From Bacteroidales bacterium (GTDB lineage Bacteria > Bacteroidota > Bacteroidia > Bacteroidales > VadinHA17), in NCBI GenBank assembly GCA_012514255.1, contig JAAZAP010000011.1, forward strand, positions 1 to 19,858: a DNA stretch of 19,858 bases, in the 5' to 3' direction. The position numbers and the translations under genes were made by a program. Shown one piece after another: positions 1-7,674 of the stretch. The stretch's first letter is position 1, and each line of letters begins with the position of its first letter. The notes beneath the pieces are model-generated. The model was not told where the DNA came from. It saw nothing but the letters and a program-made list of their open reading frames with translations, and made no database searches.

Positions 1-79
1 CCTCAACGGTTTTCTGTACAGTCACTTTTTCAATTCCAGTGTTCTTGGCAATTTCGTTTACAATGTCTGCTTTTGTCAT
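1..79 (-). CDS. HU/IHF family DNA-binding protein (5' end only)
   Basis: The reverse strand from an ATG at 79 encodes a 26-residue N-terminus that begins MTKADIVNEIAKNTG and continues with IEKVTVQKTVE. This is the typical opening of HU/IHF-type histone-like proteins (helix 1, then a Thr/Val-rich helix 2). The rest lies beyond the window edge, so the DNA-binding arms cannot be seen and HU cannot be told from IHF. Proteins of this family bend and compact DNA as dimers. The gene is divergent from ssb across a 274-base gap that contains a good -7 box for it. Family assignment is firm; subfamily is not. Confidence 0.88.
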   Translation of the reverse strand, partial: MTKADIVNEIAKNTGIEKVTVQKTVE

Positions 80-134
80 GTTGCAAGAATTTTAAATTCA
101 ACAAATTATTTTGATGTTCTGTTTTTTCAATGTG

Positions 135-142
135 CAAATATA
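135..142 (-). promoter_or_regulatory. Candidate -7 box of the HU/IHF promoter
   Basis: The minus strand reads TATATTTG, a full match to the Bacteroidetes -7 consensus TAnnTTTG, about 55 bases upstream of the HU start codon. No -33 TTTG lies at the expected 19-21 base spacing, so the call rests on the -7 box and its position. Confidence 0.45.
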
Positions 143-180
143 AAATATTATTTATCAATATCATGTGACAATACTTTTTT

Positions 181-191
181 TTCGGACCGAA
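181..191. repeat. Short inverted repeat in the HU-ssb gap
   Basis: TTCGG-A-CCGAA is a perfect 5-base inverted repeat with one central base, preceded by a run of T. It is too short to call a function. It could be an operator or part of a weak hairpin. Confidence 0.3.
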
Positions 192-225
192 TATCCTGAT
201 TTTTTGACACCTAAACAAAAATGAA

Positions 226-239
226 GGATGAATTCATCC
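226..239. repeat. 14-bp perfect palindrome in the HU-ssb gap
   Basis: GGATGAATTCATCC equals its own reverse complement. It lies between the two divergent promoters of HU and ssb, which suits a dimeric regulator site. No regulator is implicated by the sequence itself. Confidence 0.4.
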
Positions 240-311
240 CTTTGACACAGGTAGCCGATCCCCGTACAGGAGAGAGAGACAGCATCAGGAGCCACACAGT
301 TATTTTTTTCG

Positions 312-319
312 TAACTTTA
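312..319 (+). promoter_or_regulatory. Candidate -7 box of the ssb promoter
   Basis: TAACTTTA matches TAnnTTTG at seven of eight positions and lies 34 bases before the ssb ATG, which would give a leader of about 25-30 bases. No clear -33 element is visible. Confidence 0.35.
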
Positions 320-353
320 CATCTTTCAATCAGATGAAAATAATTTTAAACCT

Positions 354-848
354 ATGTCATTCAATAAAGTAATACTGGTGGGCAACGTGGGTAAAGACCC
401 CGACATCAGGCGTTTTGAGAACAATATCAAGGCAGCATTCTCTCTTGCCACAAGTGAAACATACACACCCAGGGGAGGCGAGAAGGTAACCCAGACCGAG
501 TGGCACAACATTGTTGCCTGGAGAAGACTTGCCGAGCTGGCTGAGAACTATATCCGCAAAGGTTCACAGATACTGGTTGAGGGCAAGCTCCGCTACAGGT
601 CATATGATGACCGCGACGGTAATAAGAGATACATTGTTGAGGTTGAGGCTGATGTGATTCAGCTTCTGGGGCGCAGACCTGACAGCCAGAACCAGCAGGG
701 ACAGGGTTACCAGAACAACAGCCAGGGCTATCAGAACGGCGGACAACGGGGTTATACCCCTTCCTCATCTGAGTCATCAACCCCCACTGAAGAGAGCAGC
801 GGAGAAGATCTCTCAACCCCGGATGCAGCTGATGACCTGCCATTTTAA
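354..848 (+). CDS. ssb: Single-stranded DNA-binding protein
   Basis: The 164-residue product coats single-stranded DNA in replication, repair and recombination. Residues 1 to about 105 form the OB fold: the N-terminus MSFNKVILVGNVGKDPDIR is followed by TEWHNIVAWRRLAELAENY and the GSQILVEGKLRYRSYDD strand. Residues 110-155 are a Gln/Asn/Gly-rich and then Ser/Thr-rich linker. The last residues, DAADDLPF, are the conserved acidic tip that recruits partner proteins. Length and architecture are normal for the family. It leads the run to gldE, gldD, PPTase and GGGP synthase; ssb next to gldE-gldD is a recurrent Bacteroidetes arrangement. No mutY precedes it here, although mutY often does in relatives. 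Confidence 0.96.
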   Translation: MSFNKVILVGNVGKDPDIRRFENNIKAAFSLATSETYTPRGGEKVTQTEWHNIVAWRRLAELAENYIRKGSQILVEGKLRYRSYDDRDGNKRYIVEVEADVIQLLGRRPDSQNQQGQGYQNNSQGYQNGGQRGYTPSSSESSTPTEESSGEDLSTPDAADDLPF

Positions 849-867
849 GTAACCAATCCCCCCTATT

Positions 868-2196
868 TTGGATACGCTGCTCTCAGGTTTATTGACAGGA
901 GTAATTGCACAGGCTGCAATGACAGGGTCACCGGTGACACTGGTCATTGAGATAATTATCCTGGTGCTCCTGATAGTGTCATCTGCCTTTGTTTCAGGTT
1001 CAGAGGTAGCCTGTTTCTCCCTGACTCCGAATAATATGGAGGAGCTTCAGCACAGCAAGGGAAGCAGGCCGGCTACTATACTAAAGCTGCTGGCAAAGCC
1101 TGACAGGCTCCTGAGCACAATCCTGGTGGCAAATAATATAATCAACATAGCCATTATTATTCTGGCTGCATTCATCAGCTCAAGATTGTTTGACCTGAGC
1201 AATAATCCGGTCCTCTCATTTATAATAGAGGTGGTGGTCATCACCTTCATACTTCTGCTCTTCTGTGAGATCATTCCCAAGGTTCTCGCATCGCGAAACC
1301 AGCTGAAGTTTGCCCTCATGATGGCTCCGGCGCTCACCTTCCTGACAGGCCTGCTCAAGCCGATAGCCTCACTGCTCTCATACTCCTCCTTCTTCGTAAA
1401 ACGAAGGACACGGCCCAGAGACAGCAGCCTGAATATCCAGGACCTCTCAGCAGCACTTGACCTGACCTCATCTGAGATCAAGGATGACAAGGAGATACTC
1501 AGGGGGGTGGTCAGGTTCGGCAATACCAACACCAGTGCCATCATGTGTCCCCGCGTAGATGTCACGGCACTGGATATAAGCAAAGGATTCCACGCTATAA
1601 TGGAAGAAGTGGTTGAGTCTGGCTTCTCCCGCATACCTGTCTATTCAGGATCATTTGACAATGTGAGGGGGATACTCTTTGTCAAGGACCTCCTGCCCCA
1701 TCTGGGCAAACCTGATAATTTCAGGTGGCAGACACTCATCAGACCTCCTTATGTTGTGCCTGAGACCAAGAAGATCAGCGAACTTCTCAAGGAGTTCCAG
1801 ACCAAGAAGATTCACATGGCCATAGTGGTTGATGAGTATGGCGGCACAAGCGGGCTGGTGACACTGGAGGACGTGCTTGAGGAGATAGTTGGCGAAATAA
1901 CCGATGAAACAGATGAGGAGGAGCCTCTCTATGCCAAAACGGATGAGGGCAGATGGATCTTTGACGGGAAAATATTACTTAATGACTTCTACAGGATAAC
2001 AGGCCTTGAGGATGACCCTTTCGAAGATGTGCGGGGCGACTCTGACACCCTGGCAGGCCTTCTGCTGGAGCTGCTTAAGGAGATACCTGTCAGGGGAAGG
2101 ATAATCTCTGCAGGAGGGTTTACCTTCACAATAAAAACAGTTGAGAACAGACGGATAAGAGAGATTGCCGTAGAAAAGAAAAGTCAGGAGAAATGA
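868..2196 (+). CDS. gldE: Gliding motility-associated protein GldE (CorC/HlyC-type membrane protein)
   Basis: The 442-residue protein has a DUF21/CNNM-type membrane part with hydrophobic stretches near residues 24-46, 88-108, 118-138 and 150-172. The early motif SAFVSGSEVACFSLTP is typical of this part. It is followed by a CBS pair (about 225-345, ending GGTSGLVTLEDVLEEIVGEI) and a C-terminal CorC/HlyC transporter-associated domain (about 360-440). In Bacteroidetes this protein is linked with gliding and T9SS function together with GldD; its domains suggest cation-linked membrane transport, but its exact role is unsettled. The first available start is TTG at 868, with no clear ribosome site. 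An in-frame ATG at 919 (residue 18) is the alternative and would still include the first membrane segment. The stop overlaps gldD (ATGA). Confidence 0.93.
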   Translation: MDTLLSGLLTGVIAQAAMTGSPVTLVIEIIILVLLIVSSAFVSGSEVACFSLTPNNMEELQHSKGSRPATILKLLAKPDRLLSTILVANNIINIAIIILAAFISSRLFDLSNNPVLSFIIEVVVITFILLLFCEIIPKVLASRNQLKFALMMAPALTFLTGLLKPIASLLSYSSFFVKRRTRPRDSSLNIQDLSAALDLTSSEIKDDKEILRGVVRFGNTNTSAIMCPRVDVTALDISKGFHAIMEEVVESGFSRIPVYSGSFDNVRGILFVKDLLPHLGKPDNFRWQTLIRPPYVVPETKKISELLKEFQTKKIHMAIVVDEYGGTSGLVTLEDVLEEIVGEITDETDEEEPLYAKTDEGRWIFDGKILLNDFYRITGLEDDPFEDVRGDSDTLAGLLLELLKEIPVRGRIISAGGFTFTIKTVENRRIREIAVEKKSQEK

Positions 2197-2765
2197 GATA
2201 TTTAATTGCCATCATGGCAGTGACATCAGTTCTGCTATCGCATGGATGCAGGCAGACAACAGTGCCAAAGCCGGCAGGCTATTTCAGGATTGATCTGCCC
2301 GAAAAGGGCTATGTTCATTATGACACCCCCTGCTCCTATTCCATTGAATATCCTGAATACGCCACGATCAATCTCCGGCCAGCAACAGCCACCGACACCT
2401 GCTGGATGGATATAGAGTTCCCGTCACTGAAGGCAAGCATTCATCTTACCTATTTTGATATTCATGATAACCTGGCGGCCCTTACTGAACTGACTCATGA
2501 GATGGCATACAAGCATACTATCAGGGCTGACGCCATTGAAGAGAAGCTCTGGGCCGACGACTCTGCTAAGGTTTACGGTATCCTGTATGATCTGAAGGGA
2601 AATACTGCCTCGGCGGTGCAGTTCTTCGTCACTGACAGCACCAGCCATTACCTGAGGGGCTCACTTTATTTCATGGCACAGCCCAATGAAGACTCTCTCA
2701 GACCAGTCATTGCCTTTCTCAGGGAAGATATTATTCACCTTATAGAGACGCTGAACTGGAGATAG
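2193..2765 (+). CDS. gldD: Gliding motility lipoprotein GldD
   Basis: The 190-residue protein has a lipoprotein signal: MRYLIAIMAVTSVLLSHGC, with Cys19 as the lipidation site. The mature part opens PKPAGYFRIDLPEKGY, the characteristic start of GldD, and continues as a mixed alpha/beta domain ending in a helix. GldD is needed for gliding and T9SS-dependent motility in Flavobacterium. Its partnership with GldE is inferred from consistent adjacency. The start overlaps the gldE stop by four bases (ATGA), so the two are probably translationally coupled. Length and lipobox are normal. Confidence 0.93.
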   Translation: MRYLIAIMAVTSVLLSHGCRQTTVPKPAGYFRIDLPEKGYVHYDTPCSYSIEYPEYATINLRPATATDTCWMDIEFPSLKASIHLTYFDIHDNLAALTELTHEMAYKHTIRADAIEEKLWADDSAKVYGILYDLKGNTASAVQFFVTDSTSHYLRGSLYFMAQPNEDSLRPVIAFLREDIIHLIETLNWR

Positions 2766-2768
2766 ACC

Positions 2769-3413
2769 ATGGGCTGCATCACCAAACACTACCTGAATAA
2801 GGATACGATTATAGGCGTATGGAAGATCGAGGAAGATCTTGAGATACTCCTTACCATGGTGGATATGGGCCCTGAGGATAAAAAGAGATATGATCTCTTT
2901 CGCAGTAACTCCAGGAAGATGGAGTTTCTGAGCGTAAGGGCGCTGCTGGCCGAGATGCTTGGAAGGGACGCGCGGATAGTATACAATAAGAACAACAAGC
3001 CTTTTATCAGGGATGGTTCACACTTCATAAGCATAACCCACTCCAATAAGCTGACCGCCATACTAATAAGCAAGGATGAGAGGGTGGGTATTGACCTTGA
3101 ATACATGCGTGTGAACATCAATGCCTTTGCCTCCAGGTTCCTGAACAAAAAGGAGAAGGTCACACGCAGGTGGGCAGACCGCACCTATCACCTCTATATC
3201 CACTGGTGTGCAAAGGAAGCCATCTATAAGATATGTGACAAGGAGGGAATAAATATTGTCAATGATATCACTATCGAACCCTTTGATGTGAAAGAGTCGG
3301 GTGAGATAAAGGGAAGGGTGAAGAATGAAAGGATCGATGATCAGTTCACCCTCTATTATTCAAAGTACGATAACTACACCATTGTCTGGACGAAGAAGAA
3401 GCATGAGGATTGA
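2769..3413 (+). CDS. 4'-phosphopantetheinyl transferase superfamily protein
   Basis: The 214-residue protein is an Sfp-type transferase that moves the phosphopantetheine arm from coenzyme A to a Ser of acyl- or peptidyl-carrier proteins. The key signatures are visible: FISITHSNKLTAILIS (His91 region), VGIDLE at 107-111 (Mg-binding Asp109 and Glu111) and HWCAKEAIYKI at 145-155 (Trp146, Lys149, Glu150, Lys154). The size suits the Sfp class rather than the small AcpS class. The gene starts three bases after gldD and its stop lies inside the next gene, so it belongs to the gld run. A PPTase after gldD is common in Bacteroidetes; the carrier protein it serves is not shown here. Confidence 0.92.
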   Translation: MGCITKHYLNKDTIIGVWKIEEDLEILLTMVDMGPEDKKRYDLFRSNSRKMEFLSVRALLAEMLGRDARIVYNKNNKPFIRDGSHFISITHSNKLTAILISKDERVGIDLEYMRVNINAFASRFLNKKEKVTRRWADRTYHLYIHWCAKEAIYKICDKEGINIVNDITIEPFDVKESGEIKGRVKNERIDDQFTLYYSKYDNYTIVWTKKKHED

Positions 3414-4143
3414 TATACCCTGGAGAACGAGGAAAGTTATTGCACAACTGATTGACCCTGATCATGCAGACGAAGAGACACTCTCCACGGCTGCACTGAA
3501 TGCTTCAGAAGCGGGGTTAGACCTGTTTCTGACCGGTGGAAGCCTGACAGGCGTGCCTGTTGAAGGAGTCATCAGGAAACTGAAACAGCTTTCTGCCATA
3601 CCCGTGGTGCTATTCCCCGGAAACCTGACACAACTGACTACCGAGGCTGACGCCCTGTTCCTGCTCTCTCTCATCAGCGGCCGTAACCCGGAACTGCTGA
3701 TAGGCAACCACGTTATTGCCGCCCCCTTTCTTAAGGACATCAGGGACAGGGTCATACCTGTCGGGTACATGCTCATCAACTGTGGTGGCTGTACCTCCGT
3801 TGAGTATATGAGCCAGACCTCCCCCATCCCTTCCGGCAAGAACGATATTGCCGTTGCCACTGCCCTTGCGGGTGAGATGCTGGGTATGAAGGCAATCTAC
3901 CTTGAGGGTGGCAGTGGCGCCGGGAGACCTGTGGACCCCTCCATGATCAGGGCTGTAAAAGAGGCAATCACCATCCCGCTCATTACCGGAGGAGGAATTG
4001 ACACGGCTGAAAAGGTGGAGCAGGTTTTCATATCAGGTGCAGACATGGTTGTCATTGGCAATGGCTGCGAACATGATCCGGGACTGATAAAGGAAGCATG
4101 CCAGGTACGGGACCGCCTTAACAGCAGGACTGCAACAATCTGA
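3403..4143 (+). CDS. Geranylgeranylglyceryl phosphate synthase family protein (group II, bacterial)
   Basis: The 246-residue TIM-barrel prenyltransferase would join a polyprenyl diphosphate to sn-glycerol-1-phosphate, making the ether lipid precursor best known from archaea. Visible signatures are AQLIDPDHADEE (14-25, diphosphate/Mg side), GNHVIAAPF, AIYLEGGSGAGRPV (165-177, glycerol phosphate side), LITGGGIDTAEK (194-204) and VVIGNGCEHDP. Bacteroidetes homologues are catalytically active in published work, but the lipid product in the cell is unclear. The ATG at 3403 is chosen over the upstream in-frame ATG at 3325 because the added 26 residues are not family-like and lie within the PPTase gene. 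The chosen start overlaps the PPTase end by 11 bases, so co-translation is likely. Confidence 0.92.
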   Translation: MRIDIPWRTRKVIAQLIDPDHADEETLSTAALNASEAGLDLFLTGGSLTGVPVEGVIRKLKQLSAIPVVLFPGNLTQLTTEADALFLLSLISGRNPELLIGNHVIAAPFLKDIRDRVIPVGYMLINCGGCTSVEYMSQTSPIPSGKNDIAVATALAGEMLGMKAIYLEGGSGAGRPVDPSMIRAVKEAITIPLITGGGIDTAEKVEQVFISGADMVVIGNGCEHDPGLIKEACQVRDRLNSRTATI

Positions 4144-4219
4144 CTACCATTATTCCGGGCAAACGCGTGAGGATTACATGATCTGCCTGCCCCACAGGTA
4201 TTCACATACGCTATAAAAA
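4144..4219. other. Convergent gene junction without a clear terminator
   Basis: This 76-base gap separates the ends of the GGGP synthase gene and the phosphatase-like gene. I see no stem followed by a T run on either strand, only a weak CCTG/CAGG pairing. Termination may be Rho-dependent. Confidence 0.5.
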
Positions 4220-5869
4220 CTATCTGAAGAGTTCGTGGAGCGGATCACCGCTGGAAGCATTGGGCATCGGCACCTTGCAGAGAACAGACAGGGTGGTGGC
4301 TATATCCCTGGTGGTGACGCGACGGGTGACAGAGGCCTTGCTGGCGGTCCATCCGTACCATACCAGCGGCACATGACTGTCATATTCCCAGGGTGAATTA
4401 TGGCCGGTAACATTGTCACTTTTTTCCACCCATCCCGGGTTCAGCGCTATCATCACATCTCCTGAACGTTGCTGGCTGTAGTTATTGCTCATCTTCCGCA
4501 GAAGGCCACCGGCAAAGTCGCTCATCTCAAAAGCTGACGTGGGAACGGCAGATCCCACGGCTGAAAACTGTACCATGAAACGGGCTACCTTCTTCTGTAT
4601 CTCCTCGAGGCTGATCTTGGCATTCTCAATAAGTCCCCGGTTCAGGAAGATCTGACTGTCATAGAATCCCCTGACCCAGTCACCCTGTCCGTAAACGGCA
4701 TTCAGGTAACTGCGCAGCAGCTGAAGCGACTGGTTTAGCATGAAATATCCGGAAGGGATGCGGCTCTGTTCAAGCACCGCAGGTATCTCAGACACTCCAT
4801 GGGCTGAGACCATATAGACCAGCACATTCTTCTTACCAACAGAGTTGTCTATCCTGTCAAGCAGCCTGGCTATATTTTTATCAAGTCTTAAAAGCGCATC
4901 AAATGATTCAACAGAGGTAGGTCCAAACCGGTGCCCTATATAGTCGGTAGATGAATAGGTAACTGCCAGGAAATCAGTTATATCATCTTTCCCAAGTCCT
5001 TCATTGTCTATAAGCCTGAGAGCAAGCTCCGTGGTAAACTCATCCGCATAGGGGGTCTCGCGCAGCAGCGAATAGTCCCTGGTCACATTGATCAGTTTGC
5101 CTTTGGTTGATAATTGCTTCATGTCATAGGGAAACCATGTCTGGCCATTGAATCCTCTCTCGAGAGTACTTGAGTCAGGCTGGCATCCCGGATAACCCGA
5201 AGGATCATGCAGCGGTTGCCAGGGCTGGTTGAGATACTGCCCCGGAAGCAGCATCGCATTGAAATCCATCAGCCATGGTGGCAGGCTGTCAATATAGTAT
5301 GTGCTTGACATCCAGGTGCCTGTACGGTCATCATACCAGAAGGCGCCGTCGGCAGAATGGCCTGTGGTTAAAATGGCTGACATCTCCCGGATGCCTATAC
5401 CGTATACCTTCGACCCTCCGCAGGTGGCTGCAAGAAGCTCATCAGAGAATGTGGATGAGAGCAGGTTAACGGGTGAATAGAGTCCGGTCTCAAAGCTTCC
5501 TCCCACTGCATTGACCGAGGCGTCACTGACACAGTAGATCATCTCATCATTGAAAGGATGGTACCACATGTCAGAGGTGATGCCGTGAGCTGACGGTGGT
5601 GCACCTGTTGATATAGTAGCGAAGCCCGGCCCGGCCTGGGTAGAAAGATAATCTATCGAAGCATTGCGGTAGTAAGTGCCCTCATTGATCATCCGCTTCA
5701 GTCCGTCGTCGGGAAGAATATCCCATATGCGCTCCAGCTGATCATAGCGGAGCTGTTCAACAACGATACCTATAACCAGTTTTGGTTTTTCAGGGGGGAT
5801 GTAAGCTGATTGTGCCGATGCAGAAGAAGTAATCAGTAGCAGAAATATAAGATTGATAAGTTGTCTCAT
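4220..5869 (-). CDS. Secreted alkaline phosphatase-fold protein (PafA-like), predicted catalytically inactive
   Basis: The 549-residue protein starts with a signal peptide (MRQLINLIFLLLITSSASAQ), so it is exported. The body is the type I phosphodiesterase / alkaline phosphatase fold of the PafA kind: PKLVIGIVVEQLRYDQL, STGAPPSAHGI, GSKVYGIGIREMSAILTTGH, SSTDYIGHRFGP and HNSPWEYDSHVPL. Compared with PafA, the first metal-site Asp is Glu38, the Thr nucleophile is Ala79, the transition-state Asn is Asp100, the Lys/Arg pair is Arg161/Met163, and the Asp of the DH pair is Ala356. Asp309, His313, His357 and the late His490 are kept. One zinc site thus looks intact and the catalytic one lost. The ATG at 5869 fits the signal peptide; a TTG two codons earlier is the alternative. 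It has its own promoter (next entry). Confidence 0.87.
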   Translation of the reverse strand: MRQLINLIFLLLITSSASAQSAYIPPEKPKLVIGIVVEQLRYDQLERIWDILPDDGLKRMINEGTYYRNASIDYLSTQAGPGFATISTGAPPSAHGITSDMWYHPFNDEMIYCVSDASVNAVGGSFETGLYSPVNLLSSTFSDELLAATCGGSKVYGIGIREMSAILTTGHSADGAFWYDDRTGTWMSSTYYIDSLPPWLMDFNAMLLPGQYLNQPWQPLHDPSGYPGCQPDSSTLERGFNGQTWFPYDMKQLSTKGKLINVTRDYSLLRETPYADEFTTELALRLIDNEGLGKDDITDFLAVTYSSTDYIGHRFGPTSVESFDALLRLDKNIARLLDRIDNSVGKKNVLVYMVSAHGVSEIPAVLEQSRIPSGYFMLNQSLQLLRSYLNAVYGQGDWVRGFYDSQIFLNRGLIENAKISLEEIQKKVARFMVQFSAVGSAVPTSAFEMSDFAGGLLRKMSNNYSQQRSGDVMIALNPGWVEKSDNVTGHNSPWEYDSHVPLVWYGWTASKASVTRRVTTRDIATTLSVLCKVPMPNASSGDPLHELFR

Positions 5870-5889
5870 GTCCAAAGGTTGTTCCTGAA

Positions 5890-5927
5890 ATAAGTCCCAA
5901 AATTATCAGTTTTGGACTTATCTGCAA
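5890..5927 (-). promoter_or_regulatory. Promoter of the phosphatase-like gene with overlapping inverted repeat
   Basis: On the minus strand TTG (5927-5925) is followed after 19 bases by TAATTTTG (5905-5898), a good Bacteroidetes -33/-7 pair upstream of the ATG at 5869. An inverted repeat, ATAAGTCC(C)AAAA...TTTTGGACTTAT (5890-5921), has a 7-base loop and one bulged base. Its arms fill the spacer and cover the -7 box. It may be an operator or, less likely, a weak terminator of the upstream peptidase gene, since no T run follows it. Confidence 0.5.
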
Positions 5928-5956
5928 CCCGGACAGAAAAAGATATCACCACCGGG

Positions 5957-7666
5957 TCATTCGTTTATCAACCGTCTGATTACCGCCTTACCCCTTACCA
6001 TTGGGCCGATTGGTTCCTTCCGGACCGATAGGATATACAGTCCGGCAGGTAGTGATCCGAAATTGTGTTCTATGGGTATGCCGGGCTGTGCCGTGGTACG
6101 GAACCGGCTGACAATGGCACCGGTTGCGGTAGCAAGCGTGACAGTGACCTCCCCGGTGACCAGCTCCGGTGGCATGATGCTGATCATGCCGTCAGAGGGA
6201 TTAGGCCATATAAGTACTCCTGATACCGGTGGGTCAGGATAACCACCATCACTCTTCTGCAGCTTCACATCACTGATCATAAGAGGATTGGCCTGTGTGA
6301 GCTCCGCCCTGAGGATGAATGGCTCATATCCCTGACAGGTGAAGGTAAGGTCCCATGTTCCCGGTGGCAGCAGCCTGAACCAGGTACCGGTGAGAGCGTC
6401 TGACCATGCATGCGATGAGTCGGCGTCATGGCCTTCTATGAATATCCTGGCGCTGAGGGGGTCTCCTGTCTCCGCATCGCTGACGGTGCCCCTGGCACCG
6501 GTGAGCGCCTCAGCCATATAGTTAAGCAGTGAGCGGTAGTTCCATTCCCATATTTGCTCCAGGTTTGATCCCGGGGTCATCTTAGTCTCATCTATCTCTG
6601 TCGTCACCTCGCGCCCCCCAAGACTGTATGTGACATAGTCCTGCCTTCCTCCCGTGATGACATACCACTGCCATCCCCTGGTGACACCGTTGTCAAGGAA
6701 TGTCATATATCCCGGTTCGGCATACAAGTGCACAGTGTCAGCATAGCGTCTGCTGATACTGTTGAACCATGCATCGTCAGGGTGATTGCGTGTCCACCTG
6801 TCCCAGGGATAGTTGACCACCTCTGCGCCGCTGTGCAGATTGACCGAGAGGGTGAACCGCTGATTCTGCAGGAAAGTGATCATGTCTGCCGTTTCCTGCT
6901 GCAGCGGCGGAGGCGGATTGAGCTCAGGGTCAGGGAAGTTGCGGTTCAGGTCATAGCCGTTGCTGTTGGCCCTGACCGGATAGATGATGGTGTCACCGTT
7001 GCGGTACATGCCGTCAGGATTGGCCAGCGGATTGATCCATATCTCCAGCCCCGTGACAAGCTCTGATACCAGCCCGCCGCCGCTGCCTGCCGCGAGATAT
7101 TCAGCCAGCCTCATCAACAACACGAACCCGGCTATCTCATCACCATGGATAGATGAGCTGAGCATGACCTTCGGTTCCCCTTCCTCTTCTCCCGGGTTGT
7201 CTGAAATCTTTATCGCCAGGATAGCTCTGCCCATCACGCTGAACCCGATAGTGTCAAGCAGACAGACATCAGGCCAGTGGTCAGCAATCTTGTGCATGAT
7301 GGTGTCATAGTGCTTCCAGGTGGGGTATGATTGCCAATGCATCGCCTCGGCGACGGATGAGGCAGTGAAAAAGCCCTTTCGTTGCTCAGGGAGAATGATC
7401 TTGAAGGGAATATCCTCAGCAATAAAGGCCTCTGCATCACGGGGAGAAAGGGTGAGGCGAGCCACGGTGCCATCACACGAGGAGACTGAGAACAAAGACG
7501 CCAGTCGGGTCATCTCACTGAATCCCGGATAGCTTATCTCAATCTCTGCCTGTCCATAGAGCCTGACAGTTTCCCTTATGTCACCTCCACTGAGGCCCTG
7601 CTGCCCTGATCCGGCCTCTGCAGAAAGAAAGGATAGAAAGAGAAGTATGACAAGGAGGTTTCTCAC
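5957..7666 (-). CDS. Secreted M14 zinc carboxypeptidase with T9SS sorting domain
   Basis: The 569-residue protein has a signal peptide (first ~20 residues), a propeptide-like region and an M14 catalytic domain (about 110-390). Zinc ligands are His174 and Glu177 in SSIHGDEIAG and His278 in VNLHSGAEVV. Substrate-binding Asn241/Arg242 lie in YDLNRNFPDP, and the catalytic Glu is probably Glu357 in EVTTEIDETK. A carboxypeptidase regulatory-like beta sandwich follows (about 391-470). The last ~80 residues (VLIWPNPSDGMISI, then a GLYILSV strand and a basic end) form a type A T9SS sorting domain, so it is probably exported through T9SS. The start is GTG at 7666, with AAGGA four bases upstream overlapping the ychF stop. 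It follows ychF by eight bases and is probably co-transcribed with it. Confidence 0.94.
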   Translation of the reverse strand: MRNLLVILLFLSFLSAEAGSGQQGLSGGDIRETVRLYGQAEIEISYPGFSEMTRLASLFSVSSCDGTVARLTLSPRDAEAFIAEDIPFKIILPEQRKGFFTASSVAEAMHWQSYPTWKHYDTIMHKIADHWPDVCLLDTIGFSVMGRAILAIKISDNPGEEEGEPKVMLSSSIHGDEIAGFVLLMRLAEYLAAGSGGGLVSELVTGLEIWINPLANPDGMYRNGDTIIYPVRANSNGYDLNRNFPDPELNPPPPLQQETADMITFLQNQRFTLSVNLHSGAEVVNYPWDRWTRNHPDDAWFNSISRRYADTVHLYAEPGYMTFLDNGVTRGWQWYVITGGRQDYVTYSLGGREVTTEIDETKMTPGSNLEQIWEWNYRSLLNYMAEALTGARGTVSDAETGDPLSARIFIEGHDADSSHAWSDALTGTWFRLLPPGTWDLTFTCQGYEPFILRAELTQANPLMISDVKLQKSDGGYPDPPVSGVLIWPNPSDGMISIMPPELVTGEVTVTLATATGAIVSRFRTTAQPGIPIEHNFGSLPAGLYILSVRKEPIGPMVRGKAVIRRLINE

Positions 7667-7674
7667 CTTTTCCT

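Noticed and set aside
427..843. Long minus-strand open frame opposite ssb
   Set aside because: It is a shadow of ssb with Cys/His/Gln-rich composition and no recognisable domain.
3325..3402. Upstream ATG for the GGGP synthase
   Set aside because: It lies inside the PPTase gene and adds a Ser/Arg-rich, non-family prefix; the ATG at 3403 gives the expected length.
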